Shown here: positions 53,461-64,000 of the stretch, in pieces
Layout of the letters: each line of letters starts with the position of its first letter
Numbering within the stretch: the stretch's first letter is position 1
Source of the DNA: Nageia nagi
Taxonomy: Eukaryota; Pinophyta
Reading direction: 5' to 3'
Assembly: GCA_050084985.1 (NCBI GenBank)
Contig: JBITNC010000001.1
Coordinates: forward strand, 189,596,001-189,660,000
DNA length: 64,000 nucleotides
Notes under the pieces: generated by a model
Database searches by the model: none
What the model was told of the DNA's origin: nothing
What the model saw: only the letters and a program-made list of their open reading frames with translations
Position numbers and translations under genes: made by a program

Positions 53461-56340
53461 AGGACTAGTAAAGTTTTAAAAATAATATGACATTACTGAT
53501 TATTTATAAACTTTTCTTCAAATCCTTTTTACATGTACAATAACTAGTTTAAATATTCTAAATAATAAAAACCAAGCTTTACGAAATCTTATGTTTACTC
53601 TTGTACCTCACAATGAATCCCTTCTAGTTTACTTAATAATTAATCATAATACTAGAAACTAAATATAAAAGGAAGTAAAAAAATTCACCATATTTATAAA
53701 TAAAAATAAAAATATTAATATGCAAGAAATATGAATATATCCTTAGATTTATAGAGTGAATCATTTGGGAATTCAAATTTCAAAAGTAACACCAAGTTCA
53801 AAAATCACATGTAGTTTTCTTAGGTTTCATTTCAATTTCCCTCTTGCAAAATAAACCAACTTCCATTGGAAATAACATGATTTCATTGCAATTTCCCTCC
53901 ACTTTTGGTATTAAATAAATTATTTGAAAATTTTCTTAGTAAAAGACCCTCCAATTTCCATCTAATTTTATGCATTCATTTATTTAATGTTTGTAGATTA
54001 TTGTATCATATATGCCACATCACATGTACTAAGTTTTTTTTTTTTTAATTCTTTTATCTCATCAAGTACATACTTTTCGAGTCAATTAGGGGTAGAGCAA
54101 GATGCACCACTTGGGTAAGTGGTGGGGAGAGGGGCCATTTTGGAGTCCCCTTAGCCTTCACCTATACTATAATTAATAATGATGGAATTATTTTAGTTAA
54201 GTGATGAATGGAAAGAAACATGTGAAATGTATCAAACAAGCCTTTTTAATACCAAACTAAAAAGTAGTAGGCATTAAAATATATCATAGGTTTACATGAA
54301 AATCATAGTAATATTTTAAAATACTATATAAAATTTTAAAAGTTTTCATGAATATAGATATATTCTTTTGAGTTATAGTTATCATTGTTACATCATAAAA
54401 TTTTAGAGGAATTGGGAGAAAGTGGATGTTAACCTTGTAATTTGAAGGGTATTTAAATGTTTTTCATTTTTAAACATTTTTGATGATGTTGATAAAATTT
54501 CAAAAAGTAAAATATTTACCATCCTCCTATAAGGATCCAACTATGGACCACATGGCAAGATGATATTGGAAACTCTAATATTGATCACTAATACATTCAC
54601 ATTAATATTGTAGATTTTGCATTACTATTAAACTTTATGATTTGTTGGTTGCAACATTTCTCATTGATTATTGAGGCATGAGGAATTTGTTTAGGGTAAA
54701 TTTCATTAATATTATCTTGTCATTTATCTATCCTAAACTCCCTCAAGCTTGATTAAAAATTTATGAATAGTCTAGTTCTTTCAATACCCTTAGGCCTTAC
54801 CCATTTCAACCCATTCATGGCTGCCAAGGTTAGGAAAATAAGCTAGGGTTTCATATTCACTTGGACCTTAATTTAGTGGCTAAAGGAAGAGGATATCAAA
54901 AGATATTTCTTTATGAATGAGCACTTAACCATTGATCTTTGTGTAGATAGAAAATATTGAGTTGTACTAAAACAAAGCACTACTTCTCTACAATATACTT
55001 AATAAATTGTGAATGAGGATAATTGTATAATTTCAATATGATCAAACTTTTCTCTTCATTACATAAGAGGTTTTAGGTCATAAATAGGTTTATTGCCTAG
55101 ATTCAATGTAGTGTGACTGACATCAATAAGCCTTTACATGATGCTAATGTTATGAGGAACACAAGATTTGAAGATAAAATTAAGAAGTGTAAAATATGGT
55201 GAAGAGTAGATGGAAAATCCTCATATAAGTGGTGTTATGCTCATAATTCAACCTATTTGATATCCGATTTCCAATAGAGATTCTTTGCTTTTGAGATTCT
55301 TTTATAAAAACATCTTGATCTTTTACTTTTCTTGAAATTTGCATGTGTTATATAGTTTATGGTGCATTTCTTGACATTTACACCAATTACATTGATTACA
55401 ACACACTTTTTTACTTTTTCAATACTTTTACATCTTTGATACCTAATATATGATTTCTATTTTATAAAAAATCATATTTAGGTGTTTATATTTTACCCCT
55501 ATTTGGAGGTGTAATGAAGAGAAATGGAATTACATATCCAAAGAAGAATAAGAGAAAGAAATATTTATAAAAATTTGAAATCTTGTACAATACTATGAAC
55601 CTTTGGTGAAGCCATTTCATTGCCCCTTTATAGCTTTTATTCCCTAGGAAAGCTTCATGAATGGGGTAATCGAATCAAAATAGTCTAAAAGTTTGAAATC
55701 CTTACCTCATGTGATGAGAAAGAATGAATATGGTGGCTCCTTTGTGTTTGATACTAGAGAGTCTGATGATCATGGAAATTTTAGAATTTATATAGTGATT
55801 CAAAGGAATTCTAGTATTTTTAAGGGTTTGTTGAGTAAATAATGAACAATGTTTATGCTTTGGCTATAATACTTTTGACATCATGGACAATGTAAGTCTG
55901 ATGGTATTTTCTACTAATCTTCATCTTTGAATACATGAAAAAGATGTTAAATAACATGTATTTCTTGGATACATAATGATGTGTATCATCCATTGAGTAT
56001 GAATCAATGCCAACATCCCCATTAACGATTGTATCATTGATTTTTGTTTAGGTGAGTAAACTCTCACTAGTTGTATCGATGTCTATCAACAACCTAGTAT
56101 TTTGTGTATATGGTTCATAGATATTATGCTTTTAGGGATTTAAGCATAAATTTTTTTACCCTATTTTCCCTAACAATATGATTTTAAAAAATCATATTTT
56201 TTTATTTTATCTCTTTTTTTGATAAAAAGTATAACATGGATATCATAAAAATAGAGGGACAATGTCGATGTTGTGTAAGAAGTATAAATGAACATAGAAA
56301 CTAAAAAAAGAGTGATTTACAAGTACCTCATAAAGATGCA
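53461..56340. other. AT-rich DNA, nothing recognised
   Basis: No coding motif or LTR boundary found on either strand. The stretch left of 56340 would be the 3' end of the minus-strand Gypsy below, but its polypurine tract and LTR could not be placed with confidence. Confidence 0.35.
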
Positions 56341-56344
56341 TTAT

Positions 56345-57560
56345 GATATGCAAGGTAAAAGTTGTTTTATTATGCATATAAGCATTTCATTGAAGATTTT
56401 TTGTTCTTCTTTACCATCCATTGAGGATAATATGTAATCTCTTGATCCTATAGTTTCGACTACAACATATGATCCCAAATAATTTGGTTCAAACTTCCCT
56501 TTTATGTCATAATTTGTAAGTGTATTATTGATATTCTCTTTTAGCACCAAGTCTCCTACTTGTAATGTTTTTGTTTTGATTTTTTCCCAAATGCTTTCTT
56601 CAACTTTACATGATATGCTTTCTGATGTTCGGTAGTATGGATCCTCTTTTCATAAAGTGCCTGTAACTATTACAATCTTACCTTACTTGGTTATTCATAT
56701 GAAATATCTCCATGTAGTGATATTATTAAAGAGGTAATCTCCATCTCAAGTGGTACAACAATCTCCTCACCATAAACTAATGAAAATGGTGTTTCCCTAA
56801 TGGTAGTGCTAATCATTGTTATATATTCCCAAAGTACCTATTCCATGTTTTAGATAAAAATGCTCTTGATCATCCTATTTTGTGCTTTTGCTTAACCATT
56901 CCCTTGAGGATAATAAATAAAAGAAATATTTTGTTTAATATTAAAATTCTTACAAAAATATTTGATATCCTTTCCTTTGATATTTGACCCATTATCCATG
57001 ATCAACTATTGTGGGATACCAAATCTTGTGATGATTTTTCCAAAAAAGAACTTGATAATATTTTCTTGTGTTACTAACTTTATTGGTGCAACCTCTACCC
57101 ATTTTGTAGTATATTCAGTAGTTATGATGATGAACTTATTCCCTTCTCTTGAGTGAGGATTAATCAAACCAATTATATTAATACCCCAAATTGTAAAAGG
57201 CCATGGTGAAACAATTGGATTAAGATCTTGTATTGGTATTTTATTTAAATTAGAGTGCTTTTGATATTAAAGATAGATTTTTACATGAATTTTACAATCT
57301 TCTTACATGGATGGCCAATAGTATCCCATACATAAAATTTTAGTGTACAATACTTTTGAAAAGAAATTCCCTCGATATAGACCATCATGTGCTTCCTCAA
57401 GTGTTGTTGTAGTTTCATGATGTGTAAGGCATCTCCAAAGAGCTTCGTCAAATAATCTTCTATATAAAAATGCACCAACAATGACATTGCAGACACCTAA
57501 AAATGAATTTCCTTGTATTAAATAATTCATTTTATGGCATCAAGAAATATTTATTGTAAA
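56345..57560 (-). pseudogene. Tat-like Gypsy integrase
   Basis: On the minus strand: zinc finger region LYRRLFDEALWRCL, then HDGLYRGNFF, and KILCMGYYWPSM; core KFIIITTEYTTKWVEVAP (the first catalytic Asp should lie just before), IMDNGSNI (second Asp), and a C-terminus with KGKFEPNYLGSYVV and YILSSMDGKEE. The short spacing and the F-x-P-N-Y/W-x-G-P/S-Y end fit the Tat/Ogre side of plant Gypsy. The second His of the finger and several Gln/Trp codons are lost to stops. RT of this element is not found to the right. Confidence 0.75.
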
Positions 57561-58101
57561 AAGGGTCAAAATATACCCAAAGTAATGTAATCCATGTAAT
57601 GTACCATTGTATACTGTAAGAGATGTCAAATATCAAGAAAGACACCACAAATAAAGTAATATGAAATGATCCCAAGAATTAAAGAGGATAAAAATATTTA
57701 TATAAAATAATATCAAAGGAAACATAATATCTCATGTGTATATGGCCAGAGAGAAAGATTAGAACATGCAATTCGACCAACAAAGGTGTTTTGTAACACC
57801 ACCCATTCTTAGATTTGCTACACTCTTCATCTTATTTTGTGCATTTCAATTTCTACTTATGAGTATGAATATTTCAAGTTGTTAATGATGTGCTTCTCCA
57901 ATGTTATTGACAAAGTTCATTTCTCATGGTATATTGTTGTGATTTATGTATGATTCTAGTTATTTCATATAGATGTGAATCTAACGAAGACATCTTATTT
58001 ATCATACTTGTAAAGATGTCATATTTATGATATATGCTTTAATATTACATTGTATAAAAATAATGCTATGATTTATTATTTATTCATTATTTTAGTCTAC
58101 A
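57561..58101 (+). repeat. possible LTR ending TCTACA
   Basis: The sequence up to TTTTAGTCTACA (58101) precedes TTTTGGTGAACTC in the same way that GGGTCTACA at 59054 precedes TTTGGTGAACCT. I infer an LTR end plus primer binding site here; the LTR start was not located. Confidence 0.4.
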
Positions 58102-58466
58102 TTTTGGTGAACTCAACTATTTTGATTCATCTTACCCTATCGATGAGATCTCATGAGATTTTTGTAAGGAATTAATGCTATTAATGACATGCAAAGACTA
58201 TTTTTGTGTTGTTATCAATATGAAAAATGGAACAAATTGTAATGTAGTTGGCCAAGATGATATAAGAATTAACCAAGCAAGTGGTTGCAATGCAAAGTTC
58301 AAGAAGTAATTCACAATCAACTATAAATCCAAACATAGTTGCAAGGATAACCAATCTTGAGAATAGTAAGAGTGTAGATGCCTCAAAATTAACCTTTAGG
58401 TATTTAATAAATCATTTTAATACCTTAACAATGTATTATTTAAAAAGGGATTTAAAATGTATAAAA
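58102..58466 (+). pseudogene. leader and gag start of a Gypsy-like element
   Basis: Primer-site-like TTTTGGTGAACTC, followed by about 100 bases and a broken frame with MKNGTNC and QDDIRINQASGC. A 64-codon frame at 58281-58475 overlaps it. It is cut by the next LTR. Family assignment rests on the shared primer site only. Confidence 0.35.
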
Positions 58467-59054
58467 TATGTGTAGCCATATATTTTACCCTTGTGGATTA
58501 TACAAGGGGTCAAATCCTATAATAGAAGCATCTCTATATAAAGGAATTAAATACAGAGAGAGACAGGAGGATGGGATTATTGTCAGGAGGAGACTAGATA
58601 AGGGGTAGATTACAAAAGACCTAAGGCTTCTATCAATTGAAGATTAGATAGAAAATCAAGGACTCAAACATCATTTGCAAAGAAAACCTTTGCAAGGTAT
58701 TCTTATTTGTAGCAAGTGAATCTCTTATCTCAATAATTATCATACTTTCATTATATTGATAAATCATTCATTCGCTTATCATTTCATCTTTTGTTGCATC
58801 TTTAATTTGATCATTAACATGATGCCGATGATGTAATATTACTAGGGCATCGAAACTATACTAATGTATATGATATTACTCGTTCTTAATGTATGCCTCT
58901 CCTTGATCAATTGAATATGCATATTAATGAAATGAACCTGTATGCATAATCAATTGTTATCATATTCTTCGTTTATGTTAACTAGCTAATAGAGTAAATA
59001 GTGCATGTGTTAATTCCCTTAATTAATTACACCATCGTATTATTTAGGGTCTAC
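58467..59054 (+). repeat. 5' LTR of Tat-like element
   Basis: Start set at TGTGTAGCC (58467), end at GGGTCTACA (59054), about 588 bp; the start is tentative. A good TATA box TCTATATAAAGG lies at 58532-58544. The following TTTGGTGAACCT resembles the tRNA-Arg-type primer site TTTGGTGACTCC known from Tat/Ogre elements. Confidence 0.55.
58532..58544 (+). promoter_or_regulatory. TATA box of Tat-like LTR
   Basis: CTCTATATAAAGG within the LTR, about 520 bases before its end. Confidence 0.55.
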
Positions 59055-61190
59055 ATTTGGTGAACCTAAAATTCTTACACACCTAGGGAAAAATCCTTTT
59101 GTAAAGTCATGAATCCATTTTTGCTACTTTTTCTCTCCATGGAGGAAGTGCTCCAAATAGTAGCCAAAGAGCAAGATAAAACTAGGGCTTATTCCTAAAT
59201 ATCCCAAAGATGGATCTTAACCCAGATAACCCTATAATATCCAAATCCAAAGTACAATTTTTAGAGGTTAAGAGAATCCTTCAAATTAATCCTAAATTAT
59301 CTATTCAAATTCCTCCTCTTAGGACCATATGGGATTTTGAATCTTTAGATTTCAATAAATGAATGTCCATTATTGGAGAGACTCCTACTTGTTATGCTAT
59401 TCTTGATTCTAGAAACATGGATAATTTGGTTCCTCATTTGAAAGTTTTTAATGATGATTAACTTCTTGATCATGATAGGATTCCTTATAATGCTCAATCC
59501 ATTCAACAGGTGTTATCTGATAAAGAAAGACTACAATTTTTTATTCATAATAACTCTTCTATTATGGTCGAACTTCTTACAAATGCAATATTACTTGATA
59601 ACCAATTAGAAATTGTATAATTTGAAGATAAATTGTTCCATTATAAGAAATCATCAAAAAATCTCCAACCTACACATGAAATGCATGATGTGGGTGGCAT
59701 GATTAACTATCACCATAGCATGGGTGACATAAATCCTAACGGAGTAGAGTTTGAACCAAATCTTGAAGCTGAGTTGGAATAGCCACTGCATGAGTATGAT
59801 GTTTCTAAAAGTGATGACCAATCATATGCTAAGGTTGAGGATGAAGAATCTTACAACAATTTGATCCTTAATCCACATTACTTCGATTAAGAGAAGAAAG
59901 GTAAGGGTCAAGTTCTTTTACCTAATGATAGAATTAAAACTCTCATTAAGTAGCAACTTACTGAAGTTATTAGAGAATCCTTTAAGATACAACCAAATTG
60001 GATTCCTGAGGAGCATGAGATTAAGGTAGTTATCATTATGGATGTCCAAGAAAACACTGATTGGTATAAATAACCTCCATATGAAAAATTGGAAATCTTG
60101 GTATGGATATTGCATGAAATTGAGCAAGATAGGGTTAATCATACTAATGAGTTTTCTATTTTGAAAAATATTCCACTTTAAACATCAAACAATGCATAAC
60201 AACCTCCTCCTTCCCCACCACCATCCCTAAAGACTAATGTAGAGTTTAACAACATGGTAAGTAATGAGGATGATTTCCTTTCATGTTTAAAAAGACCCTT
60301 CACTACTAGAATTCTTGCCAAAATAATCCCTGGTAAAAAGAGTGTCAAATTTACTAAATTTTATGGTATCCATGATCCTAGGATGCATGTTCATAAATTT
60401 CATGAAGAAGCTATTGAATATATGCATGATCAAGATTTTTTGGCTAAGTTGTTTTCTTATAGTTTGAAGGATGAGGCTCTAAAATAGTACTTTGGGCTTC
60501 CTAAAAGCAGCATTGATAGGTATGAGAATTTGATTCGCATATTTTTACATTATTATGGTTATAACATTACTAAGAAGGTTTATTTTAAGGACTTTTGTTA
60601 AATTAAATATCTCCCTAACCAATCAATGAAGGATTTTGTAAAGATATGTAAACAAATTGCTAATCAACTTACCATGTATGAACATGAACTCAAGCATATT
60701 TTTGTGGGTGGTCTCTTGCCTATATGTAAGCTATTTGTCATCTCTAATTATAATATGTCTTTAGGAGATATGATTGACACTGTTACTAAAAAGGAACCAT
60801 GCATTAAAAAGTTGAGTGCTATGAAACATGCTGAGCATACTTCACCTACAAAACCTATTACTAAAAATCAAACCAAGGTTGAATCGAATCATGTCACTCA
60901 TAGAAAATGAGGTAGTTCTCCACCCAAACACACTCGCTAATTTACTCCTTTGACTAATACTATTAATAATATTCTAAATTTATTATTAGATGAGGAACTA
61001 ATCGAGTTGCCTCCTATTGTTGAACCTAAGTTTACTAATGGTGTGCCTAAAAATTTTCACTATGAGGAATTTTACAATTATCACAAGGTACTTGGTCATC
61101 TAACCCAAGATTGTAGGACAATTTGTAACCTTATACATGATTTCATTGATAATGGAGCAATTAGGATGGATCAAAAACTAGCTACATAGA
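59055..61190 (+). pseudogene. Tat-like Gypsy gag
   Basis: After a leader, broken frames begin near 59110. The gag core lies at 60254-60910: FTTRILAKIIPGKKSVKFTK, FYGIHDPRMHVHKFHEEAIE, LFSYSLKDEALK, a stop where Gln or Trp is usual, then YENLIRIFLHYYGYN, SMKDFVKICKQIANQL and LKHIFVGGLLPICK. 60950-61189 ends in a segment FYNYHKVLGHLTQDC followed by IHDFIDNGAI, the Tat-type gag C-terminal Y-H-x-x-x-G-H-x-T-x-D-C motif. Gag builds the particle. No protease or RT follows before the AT microsatellite, so only the 5' half remains. Confidence 0.78.
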
Positions 61191-62078
61191 TAGGACCTAT
61201 ACATCTGGATAATGCACAATTAGGGTTATTCAATAATCCCCTACCATCTTCATAATCTTGAGGGTGCATTGGTAAAGTAAGTATTTTCTATAATTTACAT
61301 TCCTTTTTAGATAACACTCATGCATATAGGCATCCTCATCCAAATAGGAACATAAATGAAATCAAAAGGTACAGTGCCAATAGTGTGCATTCTTACTTTC
61401 AAAGCACGAGTAGTGTGGGGATAACTAGTAAAAAAGGGTCTCTTTTTATCCTTACCTCTGTAAAGTGTATTTGGGTGGTGAAAACTCCCTAGGTACATAA
61501 AGTTATTCCTTGAGATCTTTTTAACATAAAAATCAATGTATATTAGTAGCTAGGGTGTTTTTGTGTCTTTTTGCTTTCCTATTTTGTGTGTTCACTAGTC
61601 CAATGATTTTTCTTCTTTGTATCCATATTTTCTTCCTTTATCCATAATCTAGGGATCCAACATTTCTATATGCATGGTACCAATGCCTTGCTATCTCTAT
61701 GTTAGGGCACTAACATCATGGTTTTCCTATGATAGAATGTTTAAAATTCATTTTTTATCATTCTAAACAATATGCCTTAGCATCTAAGTTGATCCTAGGT
61801 GTTGTGTCATGATATCTATGCTCACGTACACCCTCTTGATCTTTACTAGTTTCTCTAAGGTATCTTGGTTCTTTTAGGTTGTGTGTCATTTCAGTTTATG
61901 TGTAAATCTTATGGTTTTATAGTTGTACATAATATAATGTGTGTATGTTTAGCACATTTTACTATTAGTGAGTTAATTTTTAGAGTTCATTATGCCTGTG
62001 TGTGTGTGTCCAATGTCAACCATTTAAATATAACACAAAGATAAAAAAACATAGCATATTAAGTCTGCCAAATGGGTC

Positions 62079-62084
<6 letters not shown>
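61191..62084. other. unrecognised DNA
   Basis: The first 300 bases may be the decayed gag-protease linker (NNPLPSS near 61230). The rest shows no coding motif. Confidence 0.35.

Positions 62085-62114
<30 letters not shown>
62085..62114. repeat. AT dinucleotide microsatellite
   Basis: About fifteen consecutive AT units. Confidence 0.95.
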
Positions 62115-62116
<2 letters not shown>

Positions 62117-62169
62117 AAGTCAAAATTTTGTACAAAATAGGTATACATGGACCTTAACCCTACATCATC

Positions 62170-63990
62170 CACCATTATGGGTGGGCACTAGCACCACTAT
62201 TAGATGTATCACTTCTAGAGTGTACTCTCCTACCACTACCACTAGTTCCAGATATGGAGAAATCACTTGAGATATCACTCATTGTGATTCCATGAGTCTC
62301 CAAAAGTGTCTTGACCCTCTTATACTTGCTCATAGTTTGGATATCTCTATAACTTGACCTACAATTGAATCATGTTGATTTTGCACAAATTCCCATTGCT
62401 AATCTAGTGGGGGCATGGTGATCCTATGTTGGAGACCCTTCACTATTTGAGATAGTGAAGCCACCTTTACATCCCATGTTGCAATTGTAGCCCTCACCAT
62501 AGCCACCTTTACCTCTAATGGCTAGAGACATGTCAAATCGACCTCCATCGACCTCAATCTAGCTAGCTTAGTCTCCATGGATGCAACCTATGCATCTAGC
62601 ACCCCTATAATATCATACACAATGCTAGTTAGTCTTTCATTAGCTACATTTAAAATTTGAAAATCATGAAGCACTATGAGTATAATCTTTCTTACATGGA
62701 GTAGGGGTAACTATTGCTAACACCTCTAGTCCCCCTATTGGTGGAGGCCCATCATGGATAGGATTATCTACATTCATATGATCCTCCTTTTTTAATGGTG
62801 GGCTTATCATATCATCACTCCCTATATCCAACTCATCTAGGCCCAAAGAGCCTAGATGCATAGCTATCCATCATGTTGCATAACTGGGGACAACTCTAAG
62901 ATCCATGGCTACCTCCATAGTAACATCTTCTACTGATGGATCTAGCCACCCTACCATACACATTGGCATATATTAAGCATCGTTAGGAACATCTCTCTCC
63001 ATTGTGTACCATTGGTACACTAGGGGAACTGCTAGGATTAGTTGTTGTATCCCAAAATATCTCAACACCTGCTCTAAATGATATGGCTCCACTATCTTCT
63101 ATTTGGTTTGGAAGAAGTGGGTTTGCCTCACCCATGCCAAATGATGAACATCCCCATACCACACATAATTAACATAGCACACCCATATGAGGTCTTCTTC
63201 TTGGAGGGAATTGATGTCCCTCCTCCTTCCCTCCATGGATTGAGGAGGCCTATATCTATCCAATGGGTTTATCTAACATGCTAGGGCCATGTCTGCTGGG
63301 TCATATCTCACCTTCTATAGTCCCACTAGCCTAATAAATAAGATATACTCATAGGCCTAGACCTATAGCAGGCCAACATGAGCAATCATCATGTTGACCT
63401 TGTTAATGTTGATGAATGAATACAAATCCTTGTAAAGCTATGCTATTACTATTGGCCCCCATGTGAACTGTCCCCCTTGAGTGCATATCTCTCGTACTAT
63501 CCAAATAATCCTAAGAGAAAAAGCCTAATGGATTTTGTTAGGACACAAATAGGTGGTAATAATAGCTACCACATATAGCCTTAGGTGTCTCCCTACTTTG
63601 ACATACCTACAACCCTCTATGAGTTGCATCGATTGATGATCCTAGTCATAGTCATCTAATCTAATCAACCATAAACACTCAACCCCATAAGTGTTATCAT
63701 CCCCCATCTCACATTGATATACCAGGCCACCCATGATGGGAATACCCTAGATCTGGTGCACATCCTCTAGATTTACTATCATTTCATTGATGGGAAGGTG
63801 AAATGAGCAACAATATTGATCCCATATCTCAACTAATCTAGTAAGAAGAGGAGTATCCACCTATACTATCCCCATGTATGCAAGCTCCCCTAACCTATAT
63901 TGGTTTAAAATATTATTTGATTACTAAGTTCACAATAAGGATCAGGCTAAATCTAAAGTTGCAATCCTCATATGCTTGCCCCAGATCAAC
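62170..63990 (-). pseudogene. plant mobile domain (PMD) protein remnant
   Basis: One minus-strand frame, interrupted by about a dozen stops, runs left from the window edge. Near 63790-63715 it reads FHLPINEMIVNLEDVHQI, a stop, GIPIMGGLV, the PMD opening (L-P-x-x-E-x-T/V-x-x-L-x-D-V, W-G-L-P). Then come AHVGLL and AYEYILFI (family L-Q-x-W-A-x-E-H), RYRPPQSMEGRRRDINSL, and EPYHLEQVLRYFGIQQ (V-x-R-Q-F-G-x-x-Q). A Pro/acid-rich hinge (62664-62861) leads to a coiled-coil-like tail (METKLARLRSMEVDLTCL, AMVRATIATWDVKVASL). PMDs occur in host MAIN-like proteins and in transposons. The stops replace Gln or Trp, so this is a dead, probably transposon-borne copy. Confidence 0.72.
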
Positions 63991-64000
63991 CCCTTATGAT

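Noticed and set aside
57281-57530. Two overlapping minus-strand frames as separate genes
   Set aside because: Both fall in the zinc-finger part of the Tat-like integrase; one frame carries the motifs and the other is a shadow or frameshifted tail.

Overview
The window looks like nuclear DNA of a seed plant, probably a gymnosperm (inference). It is AT-rich, gene-poor and filled with old, decayed retrotransposons, and its one intron-containing gene has introns of several kilobases that carry retroelements. Only two host genes are convincing. One is the 3' part of a chloroplast STN7-type state-transition kinase (8665-13612, + strand). The other is an LRR receptor-like kinase (34567-37849, + strand) whose reading frame is broken by two single-base losses.

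Layout. 1-8664 is upstream sequence, probably an STN7 intron. It holds an old Copia gag scrap and a structurally complete antisense Copia element (767-6925, TSD CTCTT, LTRs of about 248 bp) with an extra open frame in its leader. 8665-13612 holds the last four STN7 exons; the large intron 9011-12728 contains an 894-bp solo LTR (TSD TGTAA) and a diverged tandem duplication. 13613-22700 is AT-rich intergenic DNA with a tRNA-Gln-like relic, a minisatellite-like block (19.2-19.9 kb) and two adjacent unrecognised frames. 22709-29032 is a Copia-type LTR split by a Ty3/Gypsy chromovirus (23135-28949) in which gag, protease, RT, RNase H, integrase and chromodomain are all traceable. 29.3-29.8 kb holds two tandem SINE-like units and 30.5-31.7 kb the 5' end of a minus-strand LTR element.

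34.5-37.9 kb is the receptor kinase. 39.5-41.0 kb is a decayed L1-type LINE that keeps ORF1 and the start of ORF2. 42.2-42.9 kb is a second copy of the Copia LTR family seen at 22.7 kb. 43007-47682 is a Gypsy element (TSD CATCT) with 1.1-kb LTRs whose interior encodes only gag and protease, a non-autonomous TR-GAG-like design; it sits in a minus-strand Copia RT scrap. 47.9-51.4 kb holds tandem duplications and a 45-bp minisatellite, 51.5-53.5 kb a decayed Copia pol, 56.3-57.6 kb a minus-strand Tat-like Gypsy integrase, 58.1-61.2 kb Tat-like LTR and gag sequence on the plus strand, and 62.2-64.0 kb a minus-strand plant mobile domain (PMD) coding remnant.

There is no operon-like cooperation here. 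The relations are nesting (element within element within intron), autonomous versus non-autonomous elements, and decay: premature stops often stand where Trp, Gln or Arg is expected and zinc-knuckle Cys have become Tyr, as expected from C-to-T change in methylated repeats. Homology calls come from motif reading only; no database search was run.
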